Positions 33,597 to 42,726 of a stretch of DNA of 64,000 bases are shown here, piece after piece (within the stretch, counting starts at the first letter, position 1; every line of letters begins with the position of its first letter). The stretch lies in the NCBI GenBank assembly GCA_900550465.1, contig URSC01000002.1:124001-188000 (forward strand), read 5' to 3'. The notes under the pieces are model-generated. The model ran no database searches and was not told the DNA's origin. It was given only the letters and a program-made list of their open reading frames with translations. Source of the DNA: an uncultured Alistipes sp. (lineage in GTDB: Bacteria > Bacteroidota > Bacteroidia > Bacteroidales > UBA932). The position numbers and the translations under genes were made by a program.

Positions 33597-34733
33597 CTAC
33601 TCTACAGGCTGACCGTAGTCGGAAGCGCTGAGACGGGCTGTAGGATTCTCCCAATCATTGAGATCAAGATAAATTCTATAGTTTCCGGGCTGAACCGATA
33701 TGTTTGGTCCTCCTGGTGTAAGAACATCCACATCATTCAAAGATTGTCCTTGTGTCTCTACACCCCAATTGGTTTTACTCCAATCAGCATCAAGTCTGAA
33801 CTTGAACTCCGTTGCAGATGCAACTTCTATATCAGCGTAGAACTGTCCGTTGCGGGCAATCTGGGTCATCACGATATCATTGTTCCAGTCACCGCCCAGA
33901 CCTATGATACCTACCTGGTTGAAACCGTAAACCATATTAAGAGTCAGAGACGACTTCACGAAATGGAAGTTGTAGTAACGGAATGAGCTGTAGTTGGAGA
34001 TGTTGCCGCTGCCGCCGTCATTCCAAAGGGTGATGGACGAAGCTTCAGGATCGGTGGAGGTCATATCTCCGGTTCCCCAGTTTCCATTATTCCAGTTCAG
34101 TTCGCCTGTAATCTTAAATTTACGCTTTGTATTATCTGCCCCAAGATCCAGGACACCTACATAATTTTCCTCATCCTCGGCATAACTGAATAAACCTGCA
34201 TATACTGAGAAATCCCAACTCAAAGGATCTCCTACAACATATACCATCGGATAAGTCTTCTCTGCATTATAAGGAGTCACGGTTGATGATATTGTATTGG
34301 ATACCAGCACATCGACAGTTCCAACCGGAGCAGACTCACCCATCATCTCGGCCTCGATGCGGAAGTATACGGTCACAGGTACGCTGTGAGGGCATTCGAG
34401 CGAGATAAGGGCATTGTTAAGAGTCTTGGCATCGATGGCGATACCGGCTGTATCGGTGGCGACATTGCCGAGGGACTGCTTCGTGGAGAAGTCCTCGTTG
34501 ATGTCAGCGTATGCGGTATAGCGGGCTGCAGTGGCAATACCGTACTCTACCGCAGAGAAGTTCAGAGTCTCAAAAGCCGCTCCGTCCTCGAGGACATAAC
34601 TCTCGGCGATGGCCTCAAGTACAGGCTTTACCGCATTCTCAGGATTGTAGGTCACGATTTCCTTCTCGGCGCAGGATGCCAGCGCGAGGATGGAGATCAT
34701 GGCGGCTGAAGCTATATAGAAAAACTTTTTCAT
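33597..34733 (-). CDS. susE: SusE-like starch-binding outer membrane lipoprotein
   Basis: 378 residues from the ATG at 34733. Lipobox LALASCAEKE. An N-terminal Ig-like SusE domain is followed by two starch-binding-like beta modules: one beginning PMVYVVGDPLSWD with WNNGNWGTGD, the other at VGIIGLGGDWNND with the aromatic-rich FKFRLDADWSKTNWG. Length matches SusE (387). It binds starch at the cell surface beside SusCD. It follows susD by 28 bases. No separate SusF gene is present. The small lipoprotein after susG might take that place, but similarity is lacking. Confidence 0.9.
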   Translation of the reverse strand: MKKFFYIASAAMISILALASCAEKEIVTYNPENAVKPVLEAIAESYVLEDGAAFETLNFSAVEYGIATAARYTAYADINEDFSTKQSLGNVATDTAGIAIDAKTLNNALISLECPHSVPVTVYFRIEAEMMGESAPVGTVDVLVSNTISSTVTPYNAEKTYPMVYVVGDPLSWDFSVYAGLFSYAEDEENYVGVLDLGADNTKRKFKITGELNWNNGNWGTGDMTSTDPEASSITLWNDGGSGNISNYSSFRYYNFHFVKSSLTLNMVYGFNQVGIIGLGGDWNNDIVMTQIARNGQFYADIEVASATEFKFRLDADWSKTNWGVETQGQSLNDVDVLTPGGPNISVQPGNYRIYLDLNDWENPTARLSASDYGQPVE

Positions 34734-34761
34734 ATCGTTTCTTGTCATTTAGCGTTATCTG

Positions 34762-36381
34762 TTAATAACCGGGGTTCTGCTCCAGCTTGTTGTTGGAGTT
34801 GATCTCGGTGGTGGGGATAGGATAGAGATTGTAGCGGTCGTTTACGCTGTTGCCTTCGTATGAGCCGCCCTTCCAGTCCCAGACATACTCTGAGGATGTG
34901 AGCAGGCCGAAACGGACGAGGTCCTGACGGCGCATGTTCTCCCAGTAGAGTTCACGGGCACGCTCGCTGATGATGGCATCCTCGGTAAGGGGAATTGAAG
35001 CCACTCCGGCGCGCTCACGTACTGCATCGAGAGCATCCTGACCGTCGGGGCACTTCTCGGAGTGGGAAACAGCCCCATTTAATACTGCCTCAGCCAGCAT
35101 CAGATATGCATCTGCGGCCCTGAAGATGGGATAATCCGTATCGGGATAGGACGAAGTACTGTTGTCGGCAGGCGAATCGTCATGCTTTTTGTTGGTGAAC
35201 TTCATCTGGCACCATCCGTTGGAGAACTGAGAGTTGTCGATAATCTCACGTGAATGGGCCTCTTCACCGAACTCGGAACCGTCAGTAAACAGATACCTCT
35301 GGTCCTGCCCCTCCTCACCTTCGAAGTAATCGAGGAACTGAGGGGTCACTACGAGACCGCCCCAGCCGTCGTTGGTGCCGAGGGCTGCCTGCCATTCAGG
35401 ATTACCTGAAACGATGGAGCCCTTGATTACGAAGTTAGTGCTGCCGTAGGTCTGGATATTGGTGCCGTCGCTCTGCACTGCGAAGATAATCTCGGGGCAG
35501 AGGTTGTTGTCTGCAGAGAAGTTCCACTGCCAGTCATCTACCAGAGACATGTTGTCGACTATCTTGCTACTCTCATCTGCGCACTCCTGCCATGCGGAGA
35601 TGACGGGACGGCCCTCAGGGTCATTTGCCGTGAACACCTCTGCGTTCAGATAGAGCTTGGCAAGCAGCATGGTGGCGAATTCCTGGCTTACACGGCCATA
35701 CTCGGTTTGTGCCAGGAGACGGAGACCGTCGCGGAAGTTGTTCTCACCGGTAATCTCGTTCACCAGCCACTCGTAAAGGTCGTAGCGGAGAATCTGCTCG
35801 GGACCTGTCGCACCTACAGAGTTTTCCTCGGTGGCGAAAGGCACGTTGCCGAAGAGGTCGATGGCGTGGTAGTAACTCAGTGCCCTGAGGGCTCTGGCCT
35901 GGGCTATCATATAGTCCATCTCCTCGCCCTGGAAATCAGAGGCAGCCTGTCCGCGGCGGATGAACTCGTTGCAGAGACCGATCTGGTAGTAGATACGGGA
36001 GAACATGGCTGTCACGAACACATCGGAAGTGGTCCAGCTCAGTCCGTGGAGAGACTTGATGGTCTGGTCATTCCAGCAGGTGCTGGCCTCATCAGTAGAG
36101 AGTTCCTGCAGGTGGAAGAGGGCACGCATGTACTGACCGTAACCGCCGTCAATACCGTCGATGTCGGGAGAGGAGTCAGGACCTTCGGAGGCGCTGACGG
36201 ACAGACCGCCGTAGCACTTGGCCAGCAGCTGCTGATATGCCTCGATGCTGTTGAGCACCTCCTCAGGTGTCTCGAGGTTAGGGTCGATAGGCTCCACATT
36301 CAGGTCCTGCACGCAGGATGTGGTGAAGAGGAGCGCGGCCGACGCCATTATAGAAACGAATATTGTGGTTATCTTTTTCAT
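34762..36381 (-). CDS. susD: SusD/RagB starch-binding lipoprotein
   Basis: 539 residues. Signal peptide with lipobox TTSCVQ. The N-terminal TPR-like helices include AYQQLLAKCYGGLSV and ARALRALSYYHAIDLFGNVP, typical of the RagB/SusD family; the C-terminal block has DAVRERAGVASIPLTEDAII and ELYWENMRRQDLVRFG. SusD closes over the SusC barrel as a lid and binds the helical starch chain. The gene follows susC by 18 bases and precedes susE by 28, in one operon. Substrate is assigned from the enzymes around it. Confidence 0.95.
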   Translation of the reverse strand: MKKITTIFVSIMASAALLFTTSCVQDLNVEPIDPNLETPEEVLNSIEAYQQLLAKCYGGLSVSASEGPDSSPDIDGIDGGYGQYMRALFHLQELSTDEASTCWNDQTIKSLHGLSWTTSDVFVTAMFSRIYYQIGLCNEFIRRGQAASDFQGEEMDYMIAQARALRALSYYHAIDLFGNVPFATEENSVGATGPEQILRYDLYEWLVNEITGENNFRDGLRLLAQTEYGRVSQEFATMLLAKLYLNAEVFTANDPEGRPVISAWQECADESSKIVDNMSLVDDWQWNFSADNNLCPEIIFAVQSDGTNIQTYGSTNFVIKGSIVSGNPEWQAALGTNDGWGGLVVTPQFLDYFEGEEGQDQRYLFTDGSEFGEEAHSREIIDNSQFSNGWCQMKFTNKKHDDSPADNSTSSYPDTDYPIFRAADAYLMLAEAVLNGAVSHSEKCPDGQDALDAVRERAGVASIPLTEDAIISERARELYWENMRRQDLVRFGLLTSSEYVWDWKGGSYEGNSVNDRYNLYPIPTTEINSNNKLEQNPGY

Positions 36382-36399
36382 ATTTCAGATCTCCTTGAT

Positions 36400-39375
36400 T
36401 TAGAAGTTGTATTTAAGACCGATGATATAGGTGCGGGGACGGGGATAGAGGTTGTTGTCAATGCCTCCGAACACCTCAGGGTCGATACCCGAATATTTGG
36501 TGAAGGTCGCTACGTTCTGGACTGTTCCGAAGAGGTTGAGATTGCCGCCCTTACCCAGATCGAAGAGATAACTGAGGGTGATACGGTCAATCTTGAAGAA
36601 GGAGCCGTCCTCAACCCAGTAATCTGACAGGTAGGCTGCATTGGTGAATCCCCAGCTTGAGGCATCAGCCATACAGTTGCGCACGAAACCGTTGGTCCAC
36701 AGGTCAGAAAGGAGGGACAGACGGGAGGCGTTGTTGTTGTACACCATGTTGCCGAGGTTACCGTGTCCGGCGATGGCCAGAGTCAGGTTCTTCCAGGATA
36801 CCGAGGTGTTGAAACCGATGGTCCATACGGGGTTGGCCTGACCGAGATAGTAGAGGTCGTCGGCGTCGATGACACCGTCACCGTTCTGGTCCACGTATGC
36901 ACCGGGGATGGGAGCACCCTGCTCGTCATATACCTGCTGATATACATAGAAGGTGTTGGCAGGATATCCCACCATGTGTCTCTGAATGGTGTTGCCGACA
37001 CCGCCGCTGATACCGCCGGTGGCTACTCCGGTGTAACCATCACCGTCGTTGGTGGTCAGCTTGGTGATGCGGTTGTGGTTGTAGGCGAAGTTGGCGCCGA
37101 TGGTCCAGTTCCAGTTCTGGGTCTGGACAGGGATACCGGTAATCTCGAACTCGACTCCCTTGTTGACCAGGGAACCGATGTTGGCGAAGAGGTAGTTGAT
37201 CAGGTTGGCACCGGCTGCTACGGGTGTGTAGTTGAGCAGGTCGGTGGTCTCCCTGTAGTAAACGTCCAGGGTACCGAACAGTCTGTCATTCAGGAAACCG
37301 TAGTCGATACCGATGTTGTAGGTGGTGGTGGTCTCCCACTTCAGGTCGGCGTTGTAACCGTTAGGAGTGATAGGCACGATTACCTGTCCGTTGAACATAT
37401 AGTAGCTGCCGATCAGGTTGGTTTGGTATGTAGGTATGGACTGGTAAACGTCACCTATGTCCTGCTGGCCTGTCTGGCCCCAGCTCAGACGGAGCTTGAG
37501 GTCGGATACTGCCTTGGAGTCCTTCAGGAAGCTCTCGCCCTTGATGTTCCATCCGAAGGCTACGGAAGGGAAGAAACCCCACTTGTTGTTGGTGAAGCGG
37601 GAGGTACCGTCCCAGCGGACTGTGGCTGTCAGCATGTAGCGGTTGTCGTAGTTGTAGTTGGCACGGCCGAAGAAGGATACGAGGTAGTACTCGCTCTTGT
37701 TGTGGAACTCTGAGAGAGTGGCCTGGCTGCCTGCTACAGGATCCGGCTGGGTAAGAGACTGGCTGTTGCTCTCAGTGTAGAAGTGCTGCCAGGAGTAACC
37801 GGCCATGACACCGAAGCTGTGCTTGTTTATCTCCTTGGTATAGTCGGCGTAGGCCTCGAGGGTCATGTCGCGCTTGGTCTGGTCGTAGGGGTTGTAGAGA
37901 CCGCGGCCGGCCTGGGTCTGGTTGTGATAGGACTGCTCGGCGCCGTAGGGCACGGTTACAGTTCCGTTGGAGTGAGAGTAGTCCATACCAAGGTTGAGGT
38001 TCAGCCTCAGGTCCTCTAAGCCGTGAATCTTATAATCGAACTGGGCGTTGCCGATGAAACGGGAAGCCTTAGACACGTCATTGCGCTGCATGAGAGCAGC
38101 CAGAGGGTTGATAGTGGACTGGGTGTTGGGCTCGAATTTACCGTTCACCATCTCTCCCCACATCTGATATCCGTCCAGACCGTGCTCGCTGTATACAGGC
38201 TGGGTAGGGTCGTACTCGATGGCTGCGGAGATGGCTCCGGTGTTGGCGAAACGGTTGTTCTGGAACATTCCCTTACCGTTGAGGGAGATGGTCAGATGGT
38301 CGTCGAAGAAAGTAGGAGTCAGGTTCAGGGCTACGGTACCTCTCTCCATGCTGGAGGTCTTCAGGGTACCTTTCTCGTTTAGATAGCCTCCGGACACGCG
38401 GTAGGGCATGTAGCCGGCCTCGCCGAACTTGAAGTTGCCGGAGAGGCTGACATTGGCCTCATGGCTCATGCCGAGCTGATAGATGGCTCTCTGCCAGTCG
38501 GTGTTGGCGTCACCGAGCGCGAGGTATCCCTCAGATGTCTCGCTGCCGGTATAGGCCAGCATCGCAGCCCTCACCTCGTCACCTGTCATCACATCCAGAT
38601 ATTTGGCGTTCTGGGAGATGGAGAGAGTATAGTCGGCACTTACGTGAGGTATGGCCGAGTCGTACTTGCTGCCCTTCTTGGTGGTGATGATGATCACGCC
38701 GTTGGATGCACGCGAACCGTAGATAGCGGTTGCGGAGGCGTCCTTGAGTACGGTGAATGTCTCGATATCGCTCGGGTTGATGGAGGAGAGCTGGTCAGCC
38801 ACGCCGCTGATACCCTCGTTGGTGATAGGCAGACCGTCGATCACGATCAGAGGGGAGTTCTGGGCGTTCAGGGACGAACCGCCGCGGATACGGATGGTGG
38901 AACCGGAACCGGGGGCACCGTCGCCTTCTGTAATAACGACACCGGCCGACTTACCTTTCAGCATCTCGGTAGGTGAGGTAACCGCACCCTTGTTGAGCTG
39001 GTCAGCGCGGACTGTGGCCACCGATCCGGTAAGGTCTTCCTTCTTGACCGTACCGTAACCGATGACCACTACCTCTTCGAGCATCTCCGTGTCATCCTCG
39101 AGGGTGATGATGGGAGGCACCTGGTCGGCCTGGAATACGAGTGTCTTGTAGCCGATGAGCGAGATTTCGATCATCGAGGAAGCAGAGGGTACGGTAAGTG
39201 TGAAGTTACCGTCCATGTCTGATTCCGTTCCATTGAGGGTCCCCTGTTCGAGGACTGCAGCTCCGATTACCGGTCCTACCGCATCGACGATCCGGCCTTT
39301 CACAGTGTACTGTGCGAAGGCGCTCGTCAGTGAGAGGAGTGTAATCGAGATCAACGCTGTCATCAATCTTTTCAT
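36400..39375 (-). CDS. susC: SusC-type TonB-dependent transporter
   Basis: 991 residues. After the signal peptide (ends at AFAQ) there is a carboxypeptidase-regulatory-like domain (TVKGRIVDAVGPVIGAAVLE), then the TonB-box-like stretch EEVVVIGYGTVKKEDLTGSV, then a plug domain (RIRGGSSLNAQNSPLIVIDG, IYGSRASNGVIIITTKKG). The rest is a 22-strand barrel ending in LKYNF with a terminal Phe. It imports malto-oligosaccharides across the outer membrane with SusD. No anti-sigma-binding N-terminal extension is present, so regulation by an ECF sigma is unlikely. It is the second gene of the locus, 41 bases after the permease gene. Confidence 0.95.
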   Translation of the reverse strand: MKRLMTALISITLLSLTSAFAQYTVKGRIVDAVGPVIGAAVLEQGTLNGTESDMDGNFTLTVPSASSMIEISLIGYKTLVFQADQVPPIITLEDDTEMLEEVVVIGYGTVKKEDLTGSVATVRADQLNKGAVTSPTEMLKGKSAGVVITEGDGAPGSGSTIRIRGGSSLNAQNSPLIVIDGLPITNEGISGVADQLSSINPSDIETFTVLKDASATAIYGSRASNGVIIITTKKGSKYDSAIPHVSADYTLSISQNAKYLDVMTGDEVRAAMLAYTGSETSEGYLALGDANTDWQRAIYQLGMSHEANVSLSGNFKFGEAGYMPYRVSGGYLNEKGTLKTSSMERGTVALNLTPTFFDDHLTISLNGKGMFQNNRFANTGAISAAIEYDPTQPVYSEHGLDGYQMWGEMVNGKFEPNTQSTINPLAALMQRNDVSKASRFIGNAQFDYKIHGLEDLRLNLNLGMDYSHSNGTVTVPYGAEQSYHNQTQAGRGLYNPYDQTKRDMTLEAYADYTKEINKHSFGVMAGYSWQHFYTESNSQSLTQPDPVAGSQATLSEFHNKSEYYLVSFFGRANYNYDNRYMLTATVRWDGTSRFTNNKWGFFPSVAFGWNIKGESFLKDSKAVSDLKLRLSWGQTGQQDIGDVYQSIPTYQTNLIGSYYMFNGQVIVPITPNGYNADLKWETTTTYNIGIDYGFLNDRLFGTLDVYYRETTDLLNYTPVAAGANLINYLFANIGSLVNKGVEFEITGIPVQTQNWNWTIGANFAYNHNRITKLTTNDGDGYTGVATGGISGGVGNTIQRHMVGYPANTFYVYQQVYDEQGAPIPGAYVDQNGDGVIDADDLYYLGQANPVWTIGFNTSVSWKNLTLAIAGHGNLGNMVYNNNASRLSLLSDLWTNGFVRNCMADASSWGFTNAAYLSDYWVEDGSFFKIDRITLSYLFDLGKGGNLNLFGTVQNVATFTKYSGIDPEVFGGIDNNLYPRPRTYIIGLKYNF

Positions 39376-39416
39376 ACGTTAACTGTTAATTGATTGTACT
39401 TAAAATGAGTTTGTTG

Positions 39417-40748
39417 TTATTTCTTACGGAAAAGCCGCAGCTGCACCGGGTCGTCCTTGTCCTCCACGAAGATGACGGAGACCGCCGCTATCAGGAGGCA
39501 CAGGCCCGAGAACACCATGGCGTAGATAGTGTGACCGCCGTACACATGGTTGACCATGAAGCCTCCGAGGAGGCCGTTGCATACCTGCGGTATAGTGATG
39601 AAGAAGTTGAAGATACCCATGAAGACTCCCATCTTGGCGGGAGGCAGCGAGCCGGCGAGGATAGAGTAAGGCATGGCCAGGATGCTGCCCCAGGCAATGC
39701 CGACACCTATCATGGATATGATCAGGAGGTTCGGGTTCTTGAAGATGAAGAAGGAGGCGAAACCGAGGGCTCCCATCAGCAGGGAGACGGAATGGGTGGC
39801 CTTACGGCCTATCCTGGAGGCTATCCAGGGCAGGAGGAAGGCGTAAACTGCGGCCACACCATTATATATACCCTGCAGGACGCCGACCCAGTCACCGGCA
39901 TTGCCGAACTCGACCGAGGTACGGTCCAGCGTGTTGTAGCAGTGCTCGGCCACGGCGGGAGTCATGTACACCCACATGGAGAAGAGGGCGAACCAGGAGA
40001 AGAACTGGACCACGCCGAGCTGCACCATGGTCCTGGGCATGCGGCCGAAGTCCTTGAATATCTCCAGGAAACCTCCGTCCTTCTCTTTCTTCTTCCCGGG
40101 CTCGGGAGGATACTCGGAGGTACTGATGACGGTCCAGAGCACGCAGAGCAGTAGGACTGCGGCGCCGATATAGAAGGCCGTGCGCACGTTGGGGGCGACG
40201 CCGCCTACTTCGGCCGGGGTGTTGGACATACCGAACCAGTTGGTCAGCACATAAGGAAGTACGGCACCGACGACAGCGCCGATACCGATGAGGGATGTCT
40301 GCATCGAGAAGCCGAGGGTCCTCTGTTCGGAGGGCAGTTTGTCGGCGACCAGGGCCCTGAAAGGCTCCATGGCCACGTTGATCGACGCATCCATAATCAT
40401 GAGGATTCCGGCGCCTATCAGCAGAGGGGAGAGGAAGCCGGCAAGGGAGGGGGAGTTGGGCATCAGGAACAGCATCAGGGAGGCCAGGATGGCTCCGGTC
40501 AGGAAGTAGGGACGTCTCCTGCCGAGCCGGCACCAGGTGCGGTCGCTGTAGTGTCCTATGATGGGCTGGACGATCATGCCCGTGAGGGGCGCCGCCAGCC
40601 AGAAATACGACAGATGGGCCACATCAGCTCCGAATGACTGCAGGATCCTGCTGACGTTGGCGTTCTGCAGCGCCAGGCCGAACTGAATCCCGAGAAACCC
40701 GAAACTCATGTTGAAAATCTGCATGAATGTCATTCTCTTCTTTTCCAT
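39417..40748 (-). CDS. SLC45/GPH-type sugar permease, first gene of the starch locus
   Basis: 443 residues with about twelve membrane segments. Motifs include MSFGFLGIQFGLALQNANVS, WLAAPLTGMIVQPIIGHYSD and SDRTWCRLGRRRPY, then IAWGSILAMPYSILAGSLPP, all typical of the SLC45/GPH branch. Bacterial members next to starch or maltose genes import maltose or malto-oligosaccharides with cations across the inner membrane. It is placed before susC, directly after the promoter, unlike Bacteroides thetaiotaomicron sus where no permease lies in the cluster. A TAATTTTG box and the putative LytTR operator lie upstream. Confidence 0.88.
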   Translation of the reverse strand: MEKKRMTFMQIFNMSFGFLGIQFGLALQNANVSRILQSFGADVAHLSYFWLAAPLTGMIVQPIIGHYSDRTWCRLGRRRPYFLTGAILASLMLFLMPNSPSLAGFLSPLLIGAGILMIMDASINVAMEPFRALVADKLPSEQRTLGFSMQTSLIGIGAVVGAVLPYVLTNWFGMSNTPAEVGGVAPNVRTAFYIGAAVLLLCVLWTVISTSEYPPEPGKKKEKDGGFLEIFKDFGRMPRTMVQLGVVQFFSWFALFSMWVYMTPAVAEHCYNTLDRTSVEFGNAGDWVGVLQGIYNGVAAVYAFLLPWIASRIGRKATHSVSLLMGALGFASFFIFKNPNLLIISMIGVGIAWGSILAMPYSILAGSLPPAKMGVFMGIFNFFITIPQVCNGLLGGFMVNHVYGGHTIYAMVFSGLCLLIAAVSVIFVEDKDDPVQLRLFRKK

Positions 40749-40777
40749 GGAAGTCTGTCTGCGGTTTTAAGCAGTGC

Positions 40778-40785
40778 CAAAATTA
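40778..40785 (-). promoter_or_regulatory. -7 box (TAATTTTG) of the starch locus
   Basis: The minus strand reads TAATTTTG 29 bases before the permease ATG at 40748. No good TTTG -33 element is seen, consistent with an activated promoter. The direct repeat at 40818-40848 lies about 45 to 75 bases upstream of the expected start site. Confidence 0.5.
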
Positions 40786-40817
40786 GATTAACCGCACCTA
40801 TTAAACATTATAGTTTC

Positions 40818-40848
40818 CGACGGACTGCGGGAAAATAGCGACGAACTG
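40818..40848. promoter_or_regulatory. Direct repeat with 21-bp period, candidate LytTR operator
   Basis: CGACGGACTG (40818-40827) and CGACGAACTG (40839-40848) match at nine of ten positions and start 21 bases apart, two helical turns. LytTR regulators such as AgrA bind paired 9-bp direct repeats with a 12-bp spacer. The site lies between the starch locus promoter and the LytTR gene itself, on the right side and distance to activate either. Confidence 0.55.
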
Positions 40849-40866
40849 TAACATTTTTTTAACAAA

Positions 40867-40897
40867 TTGGAAATATCCGTCATCTTTCTTAACTTTG
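40867..40897 (+). promoter_or_regulatory. Promoter of the LytTR regulator gene (TTGG-N19-TAACTTTG)
   Basis: TTGG at 40867-40870, 19-base spacer, and TAACTTTG (exact TAnnTTTG) at 40890-40897. The ATG is at 40906, so the leader would be only a few bases. Confidence 0.65.
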
Positions 40898-40905
40898 CAT
40901 CCGCT

Positions 40906-41655
40906 ATGAAAGTCCTGATAATAGAAGACGAGATACCCGCCCAGCAGATACTCCTCAGGCTCCTGGGCCGATACTTCCCCGACTTCACCATCATGGGGAT
41001 ACTGGACTCGGTGGACACCGCCGTAAACTTTCTCAGGCACCAGACTCCGGACCTTATATTCATGGACGTGGAGCTCTCCGACGGCAGGAGCTTCGAGATA
41101 TTCCGGCAGGTGGACATCACCTGTCCGGTCATAGTGACCACCGCCTACACAGACTACGCCCTGGACGCATTCCGGAACAAGTGCATCGACTACCTGATGA
41201 AACCGATAGAGGACGGTGCCTTCAGGGAATCGGTAGACCGGTGCATGCAGTTATGCGGGGTAACTGCCGCGCCGAAAACCGCGCCCGACGTAACCGCCTA
41301 CGTGAAGCCCGTCCATAAGCACCACTTTACCATTAAGTTAGGAAGCCAGATACTGGTTATTGACGTAAACGACATAGCCTATTTCTACTCCAACGAGAAG
41401 TCCACCTGGCTGGTCACCCGCGACGGCAAGCAGTACATGACCGACGACTCGCTCACGGCCATAGAGAACGAGGTGGACCCGGCCAGATTCTACAAGATAT
41501 CCCGGAAATGCCTGGTGGGCCTCTCCTCCATCTACACTATCTCGAAATATTTCAACTCCAGGCTGAAAGTCACCCTCTCCCCGAAGAACATCGAGCCGGT
41601 GATCGTCCCCCGCGACCGCGTCCAGTCCTTCATGGAATGGCTGGAGGGCGCGTAG
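40906..41655 (+). CDS. LytTR family response regulator
   Basis: 249 residues from the ATG at 40906. The receiver domain (MKVLIIEDEIPAQQILLRLL, phospho-acceptor Asp in FMDVELSDGR, TTAYTDYALDAF, Lys in YLMKPIED) is followed from about residue 140 by a LytTR DNA-binding domain (FTIKLGSQILVIDVNDIAYF, then RFYKISRKCLVGLSSI). Such proteins bind paired direct repeats. It is divergent from the starch locus and convergent with its likely kinase, six bases away. No SusR homologue lies in the window, so it is the best candidate regulator of the starch genes; this is inferred. Confidence 0.92.
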   Translation: MKVLIIEDEIPAQQILLRLLGRYFPDFTIMGILDSVDTAVNFLRHQTPDLIFMDVELSDGRSFEIFRQVDITCPVIVTTAYTDYALDAFRNKCIDYLMKPIEDGAFRESVDRCMQLCGVTAAPKTAPDVTAYVKPVHKHHFTIKLGSQILVIDVNDIAYFYSNEKSTWLVTRDGKQYMTDDSLTAIENEVDPARFYKISRKCLVGLSSIYTISKYFNSRLKVTLSPKNIEPVIVPRDRVQSFMEWLEGA

Positions 41656-41661
41656 GCCGGG

Positions 41662-42726
41662 CTACTGGATAAGAGGAATGCGCACGATGAATTCCGAGTC
41701 CGTCTTTTCGGTCACCACCCTGCGGTTGAAGAGTATCTCGTACTGACGGCTGATGTTCTGCAGGCCGGTGCCGGTGGAGACGCCCGGCTCAGTCTTCTTG
41801 GGATTGAGGTTGTTGCGGACGACGATATGACGCATCCCGACGCCTATGGAGATGTGCAGGGCGCTGGAAGAGTTGACCACGTTGTGCTTGACGGCATTCT
41901 CCACCATCACCTGCAGGGTGCAGGGAATGATCCTGGCGCCGTGATACTTGTCCGGAATGTCTATCTCAGTGACGAAACTCTCCCCGAACCTCTCCCGCAG
42001 CAGGTCGCAGTACTTGCTCACGAACTCCAGCTCCTCCTCCAGCATCACCAGAGTATGCTTCTCCAACTTCAGGAAATAGCGGTACACTCCCGCCAGCTTC
42101 CCCGCATAATCACTGGCCCTGTCGGCGTCCTCATGTATCAGGTACTGCAGGACTGTCAGGCAGTTGAAGAGAAAATGGGGGTTGGTCTCACTCTTGAGCA
42201 GCTGGTACTGGTAGTTGGCCCTGGCCCGCTGCTCGGCCTCCGCGGCGACGGCCTTGCGGTTCGTCCAGCGGTAATAGAAAATAAGGTCGGTGATGAGTAT
42301 CGCGACGGCGTTGAACACCAGGTTGCTCACGTATGTGAAGAGAAAGAGCCGGCTGAAGAACTTGCTTCCGTCCACTACCTGCGGGTACTGCCATATCCGG
42401 ATCAGCAGGGAAGTCAGGAAGGCCATCAGGGCGATGGCGCCCACCTCCACCAGAGACCGGACTATGGTCCTGCCGCTTCCGTACGGGAAGAAGCGCACCA
42501 GCAGCACGACGATGAGGATGTCTCCGAGGATGGCCCCGAAGGTCAGGGAATAGTTGGACAGCGTCTGAAAGAGGAAATCTCCGAAATACAGGCCGAAACT
42601 CTCGTAGAACAGAGGCATGGCCCTCTCGATCAGTATCCTTGCGAACAGGACAATGATGATGATGACCATCAGGTCGACGGTCGAGACCTGGCTGCGCCCT
42701 CCCCTATTGCTGCTTTCCTCCGACAT
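41662..42726 (-). CDS. LytS/YehU-type sensor histidine kinase
   Basis: 354 residues. Four membrane segments in the first 150 residues without a large periplasmic domain. The His kinase block has the phospho-acceptor motif KSETNPHFLFNCLTVLQYLI near residue 190, the N box LQVMVENAVKHN and the G box GTGLQNISRQYEIL, as in LytS/YehU kinases paired with LytTR regulators. The signal would be sensed in or near the membrane. It is convergent with the LytTR gene, an unusual order for a pair. The start overlaps the small membrane protein gene by 23 bases, so these two are co-translated. Confidence 0.9.
   Translation of the reverse strand: MSEESSNRGGRSQVSTVDLMVIIIIVLFARILIERAMPLFYESFGLYFGDFLFQTLSNYSLTFGAILGDILIVVLLVRFFPYGSGRTIVRSLVEVGAIALMAFLTSLLIRIWQYPQVVDGSKFFSRLFLFTYVSNLVFNAVAILITDLIFYYRWTNRKAVAAEAEQRARANYQYQLLKSETNPHFLFNCLTVLQYLIHEDADRASDYAGKLAGVYRYFLKLEKHTLVMLEEELEFVSKYCDLLRERFGESFVTEIDIPDKYHGARIIPCTLQVMVENAVKHNVVNSSSALHISIGVGMRHIVVRNNLNPKKTEPGVSTGTGLQNISRQYEILFNRRVVTEKTDSEFIVRIPLIQ

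Noticed and set aside
24737..40748. A SusR-type regulator or ECF sigma/anti-sigma pair inside the starch locus
   Set aside because: No gene with those domains is present on either strand, and SusC lacks the N-terminal signalling extension.
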